The notes under the pieces are model-generated. The model saw nothing but the letters and a program-made list of their open reading frames with translations, was not told the origin of the DNA and searched no databases. The position numbers and the translations under genes are program-made. A DNA stretch of 57,053 nt from Planctomycetaceae bacterium (lineage in GTDB: Bacteria; Planctomycetota; Planctomycetia; Pirellulales; Pirellulaceae): positions 1 through 57,053 of the forward strand of contig PBTE01000047.1 of assembly GCA_002726515.1 (NCBI GenBank), written 5' to 3'. Of this stretch, positions 27,200 to 36,931 are shown piece after piece (within the stretch, counting starts at the first letter, position 1; each line of letters starts with the position of its first letter).

Positions 27200-29052
27200 C
27201 CCATTCGTCGACTAATCCCAAAACCAGGCTCTGGGAGCCACGCTTTGCGATTATCTCAGCGGCAGTTCTGATCGTAGGAGTACTGGTCGCAAGAGGCGTG
27301 CTAACCGGGATCTTCGACGGCCACTTGAGCGACGCCGACTCTTACATGTGGATGACACGTGTGTTGAATCTGCATGAGACAGGAGACTGGTTCGATAAGA
27401 CACTTGCTCGCGTGAATCCACCCGATGGATACGAGCAGCATTGGACACGACTTTTCGATTCCATTCTCTACCTGGGTGCCTGGCTGGGAGCTCCTTTTCT
27501 CGGATTCAAAGAGGCGCTCTACTGGTGGAGCCTGGTCATCAGTCCGTTGAGCGCTGTGCTGACCATTGTCATCCTTTACTGGAGCTTTGCGCCGGTGCTT
27601 CAGAAACAGCATCGAGCACCAGTGGGTATTCTCTTTTTATCGCAGCACAGCCTGCTTATCATTTTCCAGATCGGCAGGCCCGATAACCACCTCCTGCAGA
27701 TACCCCTATTTGCTCTCACGCTAGGATGCATCGTCCGACTTCTTGTCTATCCGTTCAATAAGAAGTCCTGCTACCTTGCCGGACTCGTCGCAGCCATCGC
27801 GGTCTGGGTCAGCGCCGAGGGCCTGATAGGAATCCTTGTCAGCCAGGCCATCCTCGGAATTTACTGGCTGGCAGTGAAACAGGATTTTGGAGTGAAACTG
27901 TTTCGCTACAACCTCGCGCTGTCGGTCTGCATTCTTGTCGCTTTACTCATAGAACACGGTTTTAATGGATTGTCTGACACGGTGTACGATGAACTCTCGC
28001 GTGTGCATGTCAGCGTCTTCGGCCTTATTGCTGCATTCTGGTGGCTGATCGTGTGTCTGGAAAAAAAGGGGAGGGGGCAGGAAATGCTCCCACGGCTCGG
28101 CTACGGTTTGGCCGGCGCAGCCCTGTCGGCACTGATCATGCGATTTTTCTTTCCTGACTTCTTTGCCGGCCCCTATGCCGACATCGATCCTCTCTTCAGG
28201 CGTTTGCATCATATCTACGTTCTAGAACAACAACCTCCGGTGCGGTGGCAAGTATTGGTAGGAGCCCAATTTGGTATCGCCTGGATGAACTTCCGCCATT
28301 GGCTGGGTATTCTCATTCCGGCGATTCCAACACTTTTCTATCTGGCCAAAAAGTCTCCATCGCCAGAGTCGCGAGCCTGGCTCTTTATCGCCTGTGCGCT
28401 CCTGTTTTTCCTTCCTCTGTCCTTTTTCCAACGCCGCGTCTGCCGCTACATCTCAATCCTGTTGCTGCCATGTTACTCCTACCTGGTCAGCTTGGTCATA
28501 CTGGAATTCGAACGACGACTTTCTCGGATCTGGTCGCTCCCGCTGCAAGTTGGAATTGGATTTTTGGCAATAGCCATTTTATGTTCTCCACCGATCATGC
28601 TTGGCTTCCATGAGATGGGGGACCGTTCGCAGAGAAATCAGTTCGTCCAGCTTTGTGAATTTCTCGATCGACCGATGGGATTAGGACAACAGCCACAACG
28701 GATCTTGATCAACATCAACCTGGGGCCCGAGGTCGTCTTCCGTACAAAACACTCCGTCTATACCATCCCCTGCCACCGCTACCACAAGGGTTTTGAGGAC
28801 AGCCACCACATCCTGTCGGCTCGCGACGACGACAGCGCCAAAGACCTGATCAAAAAGTGTAAAGTCAATCTGATCGTCGTGGAAAAAAGAAATCCAGGTG
28901 GAGTCTATATGCGGGACCTTCCAGCCGGTTCGCCCATCTTCTACCGGCGCATCTATCACGGCAAAATCCCAACCTGGCTGGTACCCGTGCAACTGCCAGC
29001 CGGACTGCGTCAGAGCTACATCGTTTACCAGGTGAATCACTCCCTGCTGTAA
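27196..29052 (+). CDS. Polytopic GT-C glycosyltransferase (STT3/PMT-like)
   Basis: 618 residues with about 11-12 membrane helices and a C-terminal soluble part. The first loop holds the acidic GT-C motif LSDADSYMWMTRVLNL, followed by GDWFDKTLARVNPPDGYEQHWTR. This DAD-x-Y-M-W-M-T/R-V plus W-R-L pattern is known from uncharacterised bacterial relatives of STT3/PglB and protein mannosyltransferases. Such enzymes use a polyprenyl-phosphate-linked sugar and act on the outer side of the membrane. Whether it glycosylates protein, lipid or glycan is not visible. The start ATG overlaps the stop of the small ORF. It converges with a sulfotransferase gene across a strong hairpin. Confidence 0.75.
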   Translation: MTHSSTNPKTRLWEPRFAIISAAVLIVGVLVARGVLTGIFDGHLSDADSYMWMTRVLNLHETGDWFDKTLARVNPPDGYEQHWTRLFDSILYLGAWLGAPFLGFKEALYWWSLVISPLSAVLTIVILYWSFAPVLQKQHRAPVGILFLSQHSLLIIFQIGRPDNHLLQIPLFALTLGCIVRLLVYPFNKKSCYLAGLVAAIAVWVSAEGLIGILVSQAILGIYWLAVKQDFGVKLFRYNLALSVCILVALLIEHGFNGLSDTVYDELSRVHVSVFGLIAAFWWLIVCLEKKGRGQEMLPRLGYGLAGAALSALIMRFFFPDFFAGPYADIDPLFRRLHHIYVLEQQPPVRWQVLVGAQFGIAWMNFRHWLGILIPAIPTLFYLAKKSPSPESRAWLFIACALLFFLPLSFFQRRVCRYISILLLPCYSYLVSLVILEFERRLSRIWSLPLQVGIGFLAIAILCSPPIMLGFHEMGDRSQRNQFVQLCEFLDRPMGLGQQPQRILININLGPEVVFRTKHSVYTIPCHRYHKGFEDSHHILSARDDDSAKDLIKKCKVNLIVVEKRNPGGVYMRDLPAGSPIFYRRIYHGKIPTWLVPVQLPAGLRQSYIVYQVNHSLL

Positions 29053-29061
29053 GCCTAACGG

Positions 29062-29108
29062 GGAGGCTGGCCAGTCCCTCCGAGATGACCCGGCCAGCGG
29101 TAGCCTCC
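29062..29108. terminator. Strong hairpin between convergent genes
   Basis: GCTGGCC (29066-29072) pairs with GGCCAGC (29092-29098), and the flanking GGAG (29062-29065) with CTCC (29105-29108); GGAGGCT and AGCCTCC are an alternative pairing. It lies exactly between the two convergent stops. No T-tract, so probably a two-way hairpin stop or a processing barrier. Confidence 0.45.
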
Positions 29109-29118
29109 AGCGAACGAC

Positions 29119-30147
29119 TCACGCACGTGACTTCATCCAACCGAAAGTTCGTCCCGTCAACTCACACAACCTTTCGTCATGTGGGGCAAAAAATTCTCTC
29201 AGTCGGCCAACGGTTTTTTCGCTGATCTCTGATTCGTACCGGCCTCGGTTTTCCAACGGAAATCTTCTCGGTCGGAACGGGGCCAATCCGAGGAAGTGAT
29301 ACATTTCCTGTACCACCCTCGGCAGAGAATGGCACACGTCGTCGAAGTCGACAATCAAAAAACGGTACCTGTCAAAAAGCGTCATCCACTCGCGCAAAGG
29401 CGGCTCGTAGGTGCTCCAGAAAAGATAGCGGTGCATGATGAATTTACTGTTTCCTGACAGCTCGTCATCAACTGCCTGCTCAAATGTTCGTTTTTCTTTC
29501 AAACGTCCATCAAACAGCCGGTTCATGGCGTAGTCGGAATAAGCGCGTTCCACCGGGTCACGTAAACAAACAATGAATGACGCATTGGGAACCAGTTCCT
29601 TGACCCGGCGAGCAGCGGTGCCGCAGTACAGGTTGAACGGGTCCGTATCGACGACGAGAATATCTCGACCCAGATTTTCAGAAGCCTGCTGGAGTTGGGC
29701 CGCTCGTGGAAAGAATCGTTTGTATCCGTTTACTGTGAATTTCCATCCGTGCCACATCCACTTGGCGAACGGCCCCTTGTTGGCCATGTCCCCGAAAAAC
29801 CCGGGAATGGATGACAAATACTGTGTCTCCTTCAAAATGGGTCCCACGCAGCCAGGATGCATCGTCAAGTAAGTACTTAAAGACGTGGATGCACACTTCA
29901 TGCCACCCAGGAGGAAGGCAGCGGGAAGTACACGTTGATGCGCTGTCAAACGCGCACGTTCCAAGGAAGCAGCGAACCTCACAAACCCAAGATAGCCCTG
30001 CGTTCGATCGCGGCAGTACTTGTATCGGTTGGACAGTTCTGGCAGAAAGGATTTCATTCCCGGTTCATCTGCAGACAGACGCCTCTCAAAACCTATTCCA
30101 CTCTCGTGGAGTGTCTCGATACGTTTGAAACGACCAGGGAGCGTCAC
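29119..30147 (-). CDS. Sulfotransferase (PAPS-dependent)
   Basis: Moves sulfate from PAPS to a hydroxyl, probably of a sugar. The 5'-phosphosulfate loop is FLLGGMKCASTSLSTYL at about residues 78-94 (P-loop-like). The 3'-phosphate site is NASFIVCLRDPVERAYSDY at about 185-203, with the Arg and Ser that hold the PAP phosphate. The C-terminal FDRYRFLIVDFDDV is also typical. The ORF opens with a GTG at 30147 close to GGAG; an ATG at 30057 (MKSFLPELSNRYKY) is an attractive alternative, since relatives often begin so. Promoter A at 30273-30301 precedes it. It is not closely related to the two small sulfotransferases at 42-45 kb. Confidence 0.85.
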   Translation of the reverse strand: MTLPGRFKRIETLHESGIGFERRLSADEPGMKSFLPELSNRYKYCRDRTQGYLGFVRFAASLERARLTAHQRVLPAAFLLGGMKCASTSLSTYLTMHPGCVGPILKETQYLSSIPGFFGDMANKGPFAKWMWHGWKFTVNGYKRFFPRAAQLQQASENLGRDILVVDTDPFNLYCGTAARRVKELVPNASFIVCLRDPVERAYSDYAMNRLFDGRLKEKRTFEQAVDDELSGNSKFIMHRYLFWSTYEPPLREWMTLFDRYRFLIVDFDDVCHSLPRVVQEMYHFLGLAPFRPRRFPLENRGRYESEISEKTVGRLREFFAPHDERLCELTGRTFGWMKSRA

Positions 30148-30455
30148 CGCTCCACGTCACATGCCAGCGAGGCACGCACAAGACGGTCCCCGACAAGCTT
30201 ACAATACCTTTGGTGAATGATCGGCGAGGACGGTTCACCAGGGAAACGATCGACACTTTTCTTCCTATTTCGAGTTTAGCTTCCCGGTATCCAAGTGGCA
30301 AGGATTGTTGGCACGGGCAAGTCCCGGGGCGGCCCTGGCACAACCACCTGTCAGATGTTGGATGCATCGCAACCCCTCCAAGATGAACCAACGGTATTCG
30401 TTTGCCCTTCTTAGAAAGCCAAGGTGCCTGCCCGTCTGTGAGTCGCCATGGCCGG
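30148..30455. other. Intergenic region with promoter A
   Basis: Holds the TTGCCA/TAAACT promoter of the sulfotransferase gene (30273-30301). The rest shows no gene; it is also the region downstream of the carbamoyltransferase gene. Confidence 0.5.
30273..30301 (-). promoter_or_regulatory. Promoter A (shared-type sigma-70 promoter)
   Basis: Minus strand: TTGCCA (30301-30296), 17-bp spacer ending GGGAAGC, TAAACT (30278-30273). It is about 120 bp before the sulfotransferase GTG. Almost the same sequence occurs at 41919-41947 and 45562-45590, including the GGAAGC against the -10 box. Confidence 0.75.
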
Positions 30456-32438
30456 CTACCGTGTCGACTGTTTCAAACCAATCAGCCGAGCTCTGAAGAG
30501 TTCTCCGAGCAAACGAGTCATGGATGGATGGTCCATACCTTGTTCCTGCAACCGGTCACAAAGCTCGTATCCGGTCAGGGTCCCGTCGATGTTATTCAGT
30601 ACGGCAAACGCATTCACCGGTAGTGAACCTGTGACGTGACCGTAGGGCGTATGAACCCCTGTCTCAAGTTTTTGGACTTCGTGAGAAGCAAACCCTTCAC
30701 CTGATTTCATCTTTAAACGAACGGCAAGTTCTGCTTCCTTGAGAACAGGAACCAGTTGTAGCGGAGTTTTGTAGTCCGGATTTTTCCTCATCAGGACGCC
30801 TTCCAAGACACAATAATCGATCCCGGTGTAGCTCATACACCACAGCGCATCACTGGGCGTTTCGACAATCGGTTCTCCCATGACATTAAAAGACGTGTTG
30901 AGCAGCATCGGCACACCCGTCAACGTTTCGAAGGCCCGTACCAGATCATACAGTTCGCCGTTCCTTTCAGCGTTGACTGTCTGCAATCTTCCGGTGCCAT
31001 CGACATGCACCACCGCGGGTACCTGCCTCTTCCGCTCCTCCTTAAAGTTGCACACCCGCAGCATGAAGGGACTGTCATCGGAAATTCCCGCTTCGATCTC
31101 AAACCAGTCTCGTGCTTTCTCCTGTAAAGTGACAGGGGCAAAGGGCCGAAACGCTTCCCGATGTTTTACCCGCAGGTTGAGCACCTCTTTTCCATCCTCA
31201 CGGCGCGGGTCGCAGAGAATACTTCGCTGGCCCAAAGCGCGCGGTCCCAACTCGGACCCACCGTGAAACCAGCCGAGAATTTTCCGGTCGGCGATGAGGG
31301 CAGCCACCTGGTCGGGCTGACAATCCTGCTCAACCACTTCCAGCCAGGGAAATTCACTGGCCGTTCTCAGCGTCTCGTCAGACGCATATCGCCGACCCAG
31401 GGCATCATGCACCAACGGTCGCTGAGCATTGCGTCCAGTGGCCTTCCACAATGCATGGTAGGCAGAACCGATCGAAGGGCCGCTATCCTCAGCGGCCGGT
31501 AAGATAAACACGTCCCGAAATTTGGATTCTCGAATAATACGTTCATTCGCCACACAGTTTAAAGCAACTCCACCGGTGTAACAAACCTGGTCCAACCCGG
31601 TCCGCTCATAAAGGTCGTCCATTAATCCCAAGAGCGCCTCCTCCAGCGCCACTTGACCGGAAGCGGCCAGGTTTTCATAAACCTCTTTTTGCGCAGGCCA
31701 GGGTTGAGCACCTTTCAGCGACGTCAAAAGATCCGATTCAAAGTGGAGCAATCCATTCTTTTTCGTAAAAAAGGATTCCGGTGAAGCCGTTGCCTTTCCA
31801 TAGGGTGCTAACCCCATCACCTTCCCGGCGTCCATCGGGTTGTTAAACATTTGCTTCGCGAGTGCCGAAAACATTCCCCCGAGAGTATTGAAAGTGGGAA
31901 CTCCATCGACCATGTGAAACCAGTCCGGGCCAATCTGCTTGAAGACCGGCTCCACTTCGACACTTGAAGCGCGGTACATGGAAAAAGCTTCGTAGTCATT
32001 TTCGGTCCGCTCACCCGGCGCAACAGCAAGTTCGTCCGCTGAGCAAGTCGAGTGATGGGAGCCTTTTCCATCGACAACAAGTATGGCGGCCGAGCGGAAT
32101 CCAGAGGTTGCAAAGACGCTGTAGGCGTGCGCCGCGTGATGGGAGGTGTAGTAGACCGGAACCTGGGCCTCTTGAAGTTGCAGGTTCAAACGCGGGTCGT
32201 TGCGACGGGACCGGGGAGAGGCATCCGAGGAAACTCCAATGGCATCCAGGTCCTTGGCCTGGATACCAGCAGTTTGGAGACAATAGGACACGGCCAGCGA
32301 GGGCTGACCGGACAGCAGTCGGCTCCTTTTCTTTCGATTCAGGCGTTCCTCCTGAATCGCAACTACAATCTCGTCATCTTTAAGCAGACAGGCCGATCCA
32401 TTGTGGGAAGCACTGAGCCCAAGGGTCCATCGGGACAT
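30456..32438 (-). CDS. NodU/CmcH-type carbamoyltransferase
   Basis: Uses carbamoyl phosphate and ATP to carbamoylate a hydroxyl of a sugar or natural product. 660 residues. Residues 1 to about 330 form the Kae1-like ATP domain: LGLSASHNGSACLL, then SHHAAHAYSVF (metal histidines), DGKGSHHSTC, and GKVMGLAPYGKA. YTGGVALNCVANE closes this part. Residues of about 370-560 are the carbamoyl-AMP domain with WFHGGSELGPRALGQRSIL and TSFNVMGEPIV. The last 80 or so residues (MKSGEGFAS... to the end) look like a small winged-helix/PqqD-like tail, seen in some carbamoyltransferases. The start is the ATG at 32438, with no clear ribosome site. The gene lies upstream of the sulfotransferase on the same strand, but that gene has its own promoter. 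Confidence 0.85.
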   Translation of the reverse strand: MSRWTLGLSASHNGSACLLKDDEIVVAIQEERLNRKKRSRLLSGQPSLAVSYCLQTAGIQAKDLDAIGVSSDASPRSRRNDPRLNLQLQEAQVPVYYTSHHAAHAYSVFATSGFRSAAILVVDGKGSHHSTCSADELAVAPGERTENDYEAFSMYRASSVEVEPVFKQIGPDWFHMVDGVPTFNTLGGMFSALAKQMFNNPMDAGKVMGLAPYGKATASPESFFTKKNGLLHFESDLLTSLKGAQPWPAQKEVYENLAASGQVALEEALLGLMDDLYERTGLDQVCYTGGVALNCVANERIIRESKFRDVFILPAAEDSGPSIGSAYHALWKATGRNAQRPLVHDALGRRYASDETLRTASEFPWLEVVEQDCQPDQVAALIADRKILGWFHGGSELGPRALGQRSILCDPRREDGKEVLNLRVKHREAFRPFAPVTLQEKARDWFEIEAGISDDSPFMLRVCNFKEERKRQVPAVVHVDGTGRLQTVNAERNGELYDLVRAFETLTGVPMLLNTSFNVMGEPIVETPSDALWCMSYTGIDYCVLEGVLMRKNPDYKTPLQLVPVLKEAELAVRLKMKSGEGFASHEVQKLETGVHTPYGHVTGSLPVNAFAVLNNIDGTLTGYELCDRLQEQGMDHPSMTRLLGELFRARLIGLKQSTR

Positions 32439-32629
32439 AACAGGTTGCGCCCTGGTTGCAGGTGGGTTTCATCATTCGAAGTTCATACAAAATATAGCTT
32501 GACACAGCCGAACATGCTCGATGTATATCAGATGGAGCGGTCACCAACCAAGAGAAGTCTGACAAAATTCTCGAACAACGACACAAAAAACAGAGTCGCT
32601 TCATGGGAAAATCCCTTTGGTAAAATTCG

Positions 32630-32658
32630 TTGACACCGACACACCAGGAGACTAAACT
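32630..32658 (+). promoter_or_regulatory. Sigma-70 promoter for the SGNH gene
   Basis: TTGACA (perfect, 32630-32635), 17-bp spacer ending AGGAGAC, TAAACT (32653-32658). Transcription should begin near 32665, giving a leader of about 60 nt. It shares the TAAACT box and the purine-rich spacer end with promoters A-C. Confidence 0.75.
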
Positions 32659-32723
32659 TCAGCTCCAAATGGGAAAGGGAAGTCCTTTCTGTCATTGTTT
32701 TACCTCGCAATGATTTCAGCCGA

Positions 32724-34244
32724 ATGTTCTCTGAAAAGCTGTTGAGCCAACTGCTGCTGAGCCTTATGGTGCTGGTGATCGGACTGATCGCTGTGATCTG
32801 TTTTCTCGTGACCCGTCCCCCCGATCCCCAGGTGGCGTTGGAGTTGGCTCAAAGCGACCCCGAAGTCCGGCAGGAAGTTGTCCAACACCTTGTTGATCAG
32901 ACAACCCTGATCTACGACGCCTTTCCCGACCCCCAAGTCGGCTATCTGTTGATGCCGGGACTCGTCGACCGGCCCTGGATAGGAAAAATGGTCTCCAGCA
33001 ATCACTGGGGTATGCGCGAACGCGACTACGCCATGCCCAAAGATCCCGGCACGGTGCGCGTCGTCTTTTTGGGTGATTCCTACGTATTTGGAAACGCTGT
33101 TGACGCCTCCGTACGAGTAGGCATTCACCTGGAAAAGCTGTTGCAGGGCGGAACGAGTGTGTCACCGGTTCCGCCCATCGAATGCCTCCATCTGGGAGTT
33201 CCCAGTTGGAACCTGGTCGCCGAAGCCAACTATGTCTTGCGCCAGCTCCACCTGTTGCAACCTGACATGGTTGTCCAGGTTGCAATAAACAATGACCTCA
33301 ATGACATCGCGGGCATACGAGGTTTTTCAGGGCGTGCCTCGTTCAGCCCGGCGTTTCGAGCGCGAGGTAGCGGCATGATTCATCAAAGATGGCCAATCAA
33401 TCAATTGGGATTCAAAACCCCCGGGTTCCTGCTGCTGGGAATGGATTTCCAAAGCGCCCATCAGTACCGACAAGCTGGCGCAGCGATGCAACGACTAGCC
33501 GGTGTCCAGGAAGCCTCCGGTGGCAACTACCTGCTGCTGCTCAATTGGTTTCGCAATCAACCCGTGGCCCTTCAATTCTTCGGAGAGTTTCTGGAAGACA
33601 CCCAGATGCTGCAATTACCCGTGGTATTTGCGGAACTGGAAGAACTCCGCGTCTCTCCGCGCGATGCCCACTGGAGCGCCAAGGGTCACCAACAAGTTGC
33701 GCTCTATCTTTATGCAACGCTCCAGCGGCGTGGCTGCCTGCCCATGCTGAAGTTGAAAACTCTGAACATCGCAACAGCCACCTTTGAGGGGATCCAGAAA
33801 GAAGTTCGTGATGAAAGGTTGAAGGTAACGGTGGCCGACATACAAAGCGAACATATCCCGGAATCCGATTTAAATTTTCTCCAGATGGATGAGACGATTG
33901 CCTCACATATACACGGTGGCATTTATCCCGACGGGGAAACTGGAGCCTTCGCGTCGGTCATTGTGGCTCGCAATGGCGGACGTCGCCTGGTCATTGAAGG
34001 GTCGTTCCTGGGGTCCGAGTTTAACCGTCCCGACCCGTCTGTCGAAATTTCCGTGGACGGGCAATCCGTCGGGTGGGCAACCGGTACAGCGGGCGCGCCA
34101 TTCCGGTTTGAGAAAGAACTGCCACCCGAATCGATGGAACATCCCTACCTGACCATCTGGATGCGATCTCAGGAATTCGTCTATGGTGGGCCCGATCTCC
34201 GATTCACCTTAAGCCATGTGACGGAGCGACTGGCAATCGAGTGA
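32724..34244 (+). CDS. Membrane-anchored SGNH hydrolase-like protein
   Basis: 506 residues. One N-terminal membrane helix (LLLSLMVLVIGLIAVICFLV) anchors an outward SGNH domain. Block I is RVVFLGDSYVFGNAV (Ser in GDS, about residues 112-126), the Asn/Gly blocks follow, and the distal dyad is in PRDAHWSAKGHQQVA at about 312-326. From about 390 a beta-rich C-terminal domain follows that may bind carbohydrate. Probably an acyltransferase or esterase for surface polysaccharide. Driven by the TTGACA/TAAACT promoter upstream. Second SGNH protein of the window; the first is at 2599-3780. Confidence 0.7.
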   Translation: MFSEKLLSQLLLSLMVLVIGLIAVICFLVTRPPDPQVALELAQSDPEVRQEVVQHLVDQTTLIYDAFPDPQVGYLLMPGLVDRPWIGKMVSSNHWGMRERDYAMPKDPGTVRVVFLGDSYVFGNAVDASVRVGIHLEKLLQGGTSVSPVPPIECLHLGVPSWNLVAEANYVLRQLHLLQPDMVVQVAINNDLNDIAGIRGFSGRASFSPAFRARGSGMIHQRWPINQLGFKTPGFLLLGMDFQSAHQYRQAGAAMQRLAGVQEASGGNYLLLLNWFRNQPVALQFFGEFLEDTQMLQLPVVFAELEELRVSPRDAHWSAKGHQQVALYLYATLQRRGCLPMLKLKTLNIATATFEGIQKEVRDERLKVTVADIQSEHIPESDLNFLQMDETIASHIHGGIYPDGETGAFASVIVARNGGRRLVIEGSFLGSEFNRPDPSVEISVDGQSVGWATGTAGAPFRFEKELPPESMEHPYLTIWMRSQEFVYGGPDLRFTLSHVTERLAIE

Positions 34245-34271
34245 CGCCTTCCTGCACCTACAACCGAGGGA

Positions 34272-35189
34272 TTACCCCGGTTTCTGAAAAAACACACGGG
34301 CGTACCCCGGAATGGGAATGGTGAAACCCCGGCGATGGATTCGCAGGAGCTCGGCAAGTTTTATCAACAGGGCAAACTGCAGGTAACCGAAAAACTTGTC
34401 GCATGTCAGATATTGAACGTCGTACCGCGAGCGATAGAGTTGGAAGCCAAGTTGGACGTGGTACTGCTCAAACGCCCGTTTGGGATACAACCCGATAATG
34501 GGGGGCCGGTAGATCCAGTAGCGGTGTTTCAACAGTTGTTCGGGAAAACTGTTCAGCCAGACATGGTTAACGATGTAAAATCCGCCGGCAGAAAGAACCG
34601 AAGACGCTTTCCGAGCCACGTCCAAAGGTCGCAAAAAATTGTTAATTGCTCCATACAGGACGACCACGTCAAACTTGCGGTCACCAAAGTCGTGTGTGAC
34701 AAAATCGTCCTCGATCAAATTGATGTTGTAACGATCCTTTGCCCCCTGCACCATGACCGACGAGAAGTCGATCCCATCTGCCTGGTGTCCTCGGTCACGC
34801 GCCAATTTCACCAACGTGCCGTAGCCGCATGCAACCTTCAAAATTCGAAGTTTTTTTTCCGCGGGAAACAATGTTTCAATCTCCGACAGCCGTGTCTTCG
34901 CGTTAATCTGGCGTGTCACTTCTTCCGCATCGTAGTCGCGGTAGCCGGTCAGTAGATCGGAATTTCTTTTCGCGTTAAAAAAATTTTGAGAATGATAAAA
35001 ATCCTGCATCGAAGCTTGATCGGGCATGGGGTTTTGGTAGGCCGTACCACATCGTACACAAGTCACATACGTCAGGTCTCCCTGTTTGTATTTGGTGATG
35101 GTGTACCTGGGGCGCGTCTGTGAATCACCACAGAGCATGCACACAGTAGGTACGAAATTAAATTGATTTTCCGTGATCGTCGTTTGCAT
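34272..35189 (-). CDS. Class I SAM methyltransferase with zinc-ribbon N-terminus
   Basis: 305 residues. The N-terminal CMLCGDSQ and CVRCGTAYQNP (CxxC...CxxC) form a zinc ribbon typical of sugar C-/O-methyltransferases in glycan and antibiotic loci. The Rossmann SAM site is ILKVACGYGTLVKLARDRG (about 117-135), then GIDFSSVMV for the ribose-binding acidic turn and FDVVVLYGAINNFLRPLD as motif IV. It converges with the SGNH gene, 27 bp apart. The acceptor is unknown, probably a sugar. Confidence 0.8.
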   Translation of the reverse strand: MQTTITENQFNFVPTVCMLCGDSQTRPRYTITKYKQGDLTYVTCVRCGTAYQNPMPDQASMQDFYHSQNFFNAKRNSDLLTGYRDYDAEEVTRQINAKTRLSEIETLFPAEKKLRILKVACGYGTLVKLARDRGHQADGIDFSSVMVQGAKDRYNINLIEDDFVTHDFGDRKFDVVVLYGAINNFLRPLDVARKASSVLSAGGFYIVNHVWLNSFPEQLLKHRYWIYRPPIIGLYPKRAFEQYHVQLGFQLYRSRYDVQYLTCDKFFGYLQFALLIKLAELLRIHRRGFTIPIPGYARVFFQKPG

Positions 35190-35508
35190 GGTAATAGGTC
35201 AGTCAAAGACTCTATTTAAACAGGAGCGGGGCCCGGCTTGCATTCACCACTGCCAAATCAATGATGGTTTATTTCACCCCTATGCTTTTCCGTTGTTTCG
35301 AAAGCTCTCCAGGCACTTCATGTGCTGCGAGCGGCCACAACCCAAGACGCCGTCCTACAAACCCCGTGAAACCGCCGCAGTTCATGACTTGAAGTGTGCC
35401 GTTTCGGTCCATCTTTTCCCGTCAACGGGCGAAACCGTGGAGGGTTGTTCCAGTTACAAAATCAACATCATGAACCATCAAGAACAACCTGCGATTGTCA
35501 GACCTGCC
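35190..35508. other. Intergenic region
   Basis: Between the sulfatase stop and the methyltransferase start, both minus strand. It must carry the methyltransferase promoter, but I cannot point to a good hexamer pair. No gene seen. Confidence 0.35.
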
Positions 35509-36834
35509 TTAGTGCAAATTTTGAGTCATCTCCTGAAAATACGATGTCAATTCGTCCACTACCTCGGGTCGTTCGGCAGATAGGTCGTTTTCCTCCCGCG
35601 GGTCTTCTTTGATCCGGAAAAGGAGTCTCCTGTCCGGCTGTTGCACCAATTTCCACGGCCCGTCCCAAACCGCCCCTTGTTCCCGACTTTTCGCCATGAC
35701 CATCCCGTGTGGCGGCATATCGGCCTGCTGCCCTAACAGCTGGGACCACATGTTTCGGCCGTCAAACGGTTTGTTGTTTCCAGGAGTGACTTTCAATGCC
35801 GCCATCAATGTCGGGAAGCAGTCCATCATCGACATCACTTGTTCGCTTGCCCGACCGGCCGGCAAGACACCCGTCCAACGCATTACCGCCGGTACCCGTG
35901 TGCCCCCCTCGAAAAAAGTGTGCTTTTCGCCCCGGAACGGCCCGTTATCAGCACCTCCAAATTCTTCATTGCCACCGTTGTCCGAAACAAACAATACCAG
36001 CGTATTGTCCCGCAAACCCTCCTCATCCAAGGTGGCCAACACCTTACCAATCGCGGTATCCATGGCTTCGGTCATCGCCGCGTAGGTGCGCCGCTCTGCA
36101 TCAAAAATGGCCTCATATTTTTCTTCGGTCGACTCTTCCGGAGCCTGAAGTGGTATGTGTGGTGCGTTGAACGACAGATACAAAAAGAACGGCCGACTCT
36201 TATCACGTCCTTGTAATCTCCCTCGAGCCTCCGCGGTCAGCAAATCCGTCGAGTAACCCTCCTCCTGAATCGGCTGTTCATTCCGATACCAATCCGCTGT
36301 GTGCCTGCGAAAGTGCGTGTGCTGGTAATAATCAATGCCGCCTCCAATGTGACCATAAAATTGCTCGAATCCTCGCCGGCGCGGCAGATATCGAGGATCC
36401 TCGCTTCCACCCAGGTGCCATTTTCCGATGAGCCAGGTCTGGTAGCCGGTACTTTGCAAACTTTCCGGGAAAAAACGCTCGTCCAAGGGTGGCTTGGGGC
36501 GACCCGGCCCAATCGGGTCGCCGATGCCCATCCTGTTCGGAGACCTGCCCGTCATGAGAGCAACGCGTGCAGGGCTGCAGGAAGGAAACGTGTAAAACCG
36601 CTCCAGCCTCACTCCCTCGGAAGCCAAACGATCGATGTTGGGCGTTTGAATCGGACTACCTTGATACCCAACGTCATTCCACCCCAAATCGTCCGCCAAA
36701 AAAACAACCAGATTCGGCAACAGGCCGGCCTCTTGCGGAGATGAACAAGATCCGAGCAGGCCCAGTGGTAATACGGCCAAGATGAAACCCCAAGGTCTCA
36801 CCCACAAACGGCATCCGGACACGGTGGAAATCAT
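35509..36834 (-). CDS. Lipoprotein sulfatase (type I, formylglycine)
   Basis: Hydrolyses sulfate esters, most likely on polysaccharides. A lipobox (LPLGLLGSC) at about residues 24-30 indicates a lipid anchor. The metal-binding start VVFLADDLGWNDVGYQG gives two Asp. The modification motif CSPARVALMTGRSP has the Cys (about 86) that an FGE turns into formylglycine. Later, GKWHLGG holds the Lys/His pair, FVSDNGGN the Asp-Asn metal ligands, and PFRGEKHTFFEGGTRVP the substrate-side lysine and histidine. 441 aa, usual length. The ORF opens with GTG 36840; ATG 36834 is chosen. An FGE gene is not in the window. Set among sulfotransferases, it may trim the same sulfated glycan. Confidence 0.9.
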   Translation of the reverse strand: MISTVSGCRLWVRPWGFILAVLPLGLLGSCSSPQEAGLLPNLVVFLADDLGWNDVGYQGSPIQTPNIDRLASEGVRLERFYTFPSCSPARVALMTGRSPNRMGIGDPIGPGRPKPPLDERFFPESLQSTGYQTWLIGKWHLGGSEDPRYLPRRRGFEQFYGHIGGGIDYYQHTHFRRHTADWYRNEQPIQEEGYSTDLLTAEARGRLQGRDKSRPFFLYLSFNAPHIPLQAPEESTEEKYEAIFDAERRTYAAMTEAMDTAIGKVLATLDEEGLRDNTLVLFVSDNGGNEEFGGADNGPFRGEKHTFFEGGTRVPAVMRWTGVLPAGRASEQVMSMMDCFPTLMAALKVTPGNNKPFDGRNMWSQLLGQQADMPPHGMVMAKSREQGAVWDGPWKLVQQPDRRLLFRIKEDPREENDLSAERPEVVDELTSYFQEMTQNLH

Positions 36835-36931
36835 ACACACGCTGCGATGGGACGCTGAAAGCTTCAGGATATTCCAGATCCGTCGTGTTTCACGACCAGG
36901 TTCATTGATATGACCAAGTCCCTTGAAATTC

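Noticed and set aside
32439..32723. Promoter for the carbamoyltransferase gene
   Set aside because: TATATT on the minus strand near 32493 lacks any usable -35 box, so I did not list it.
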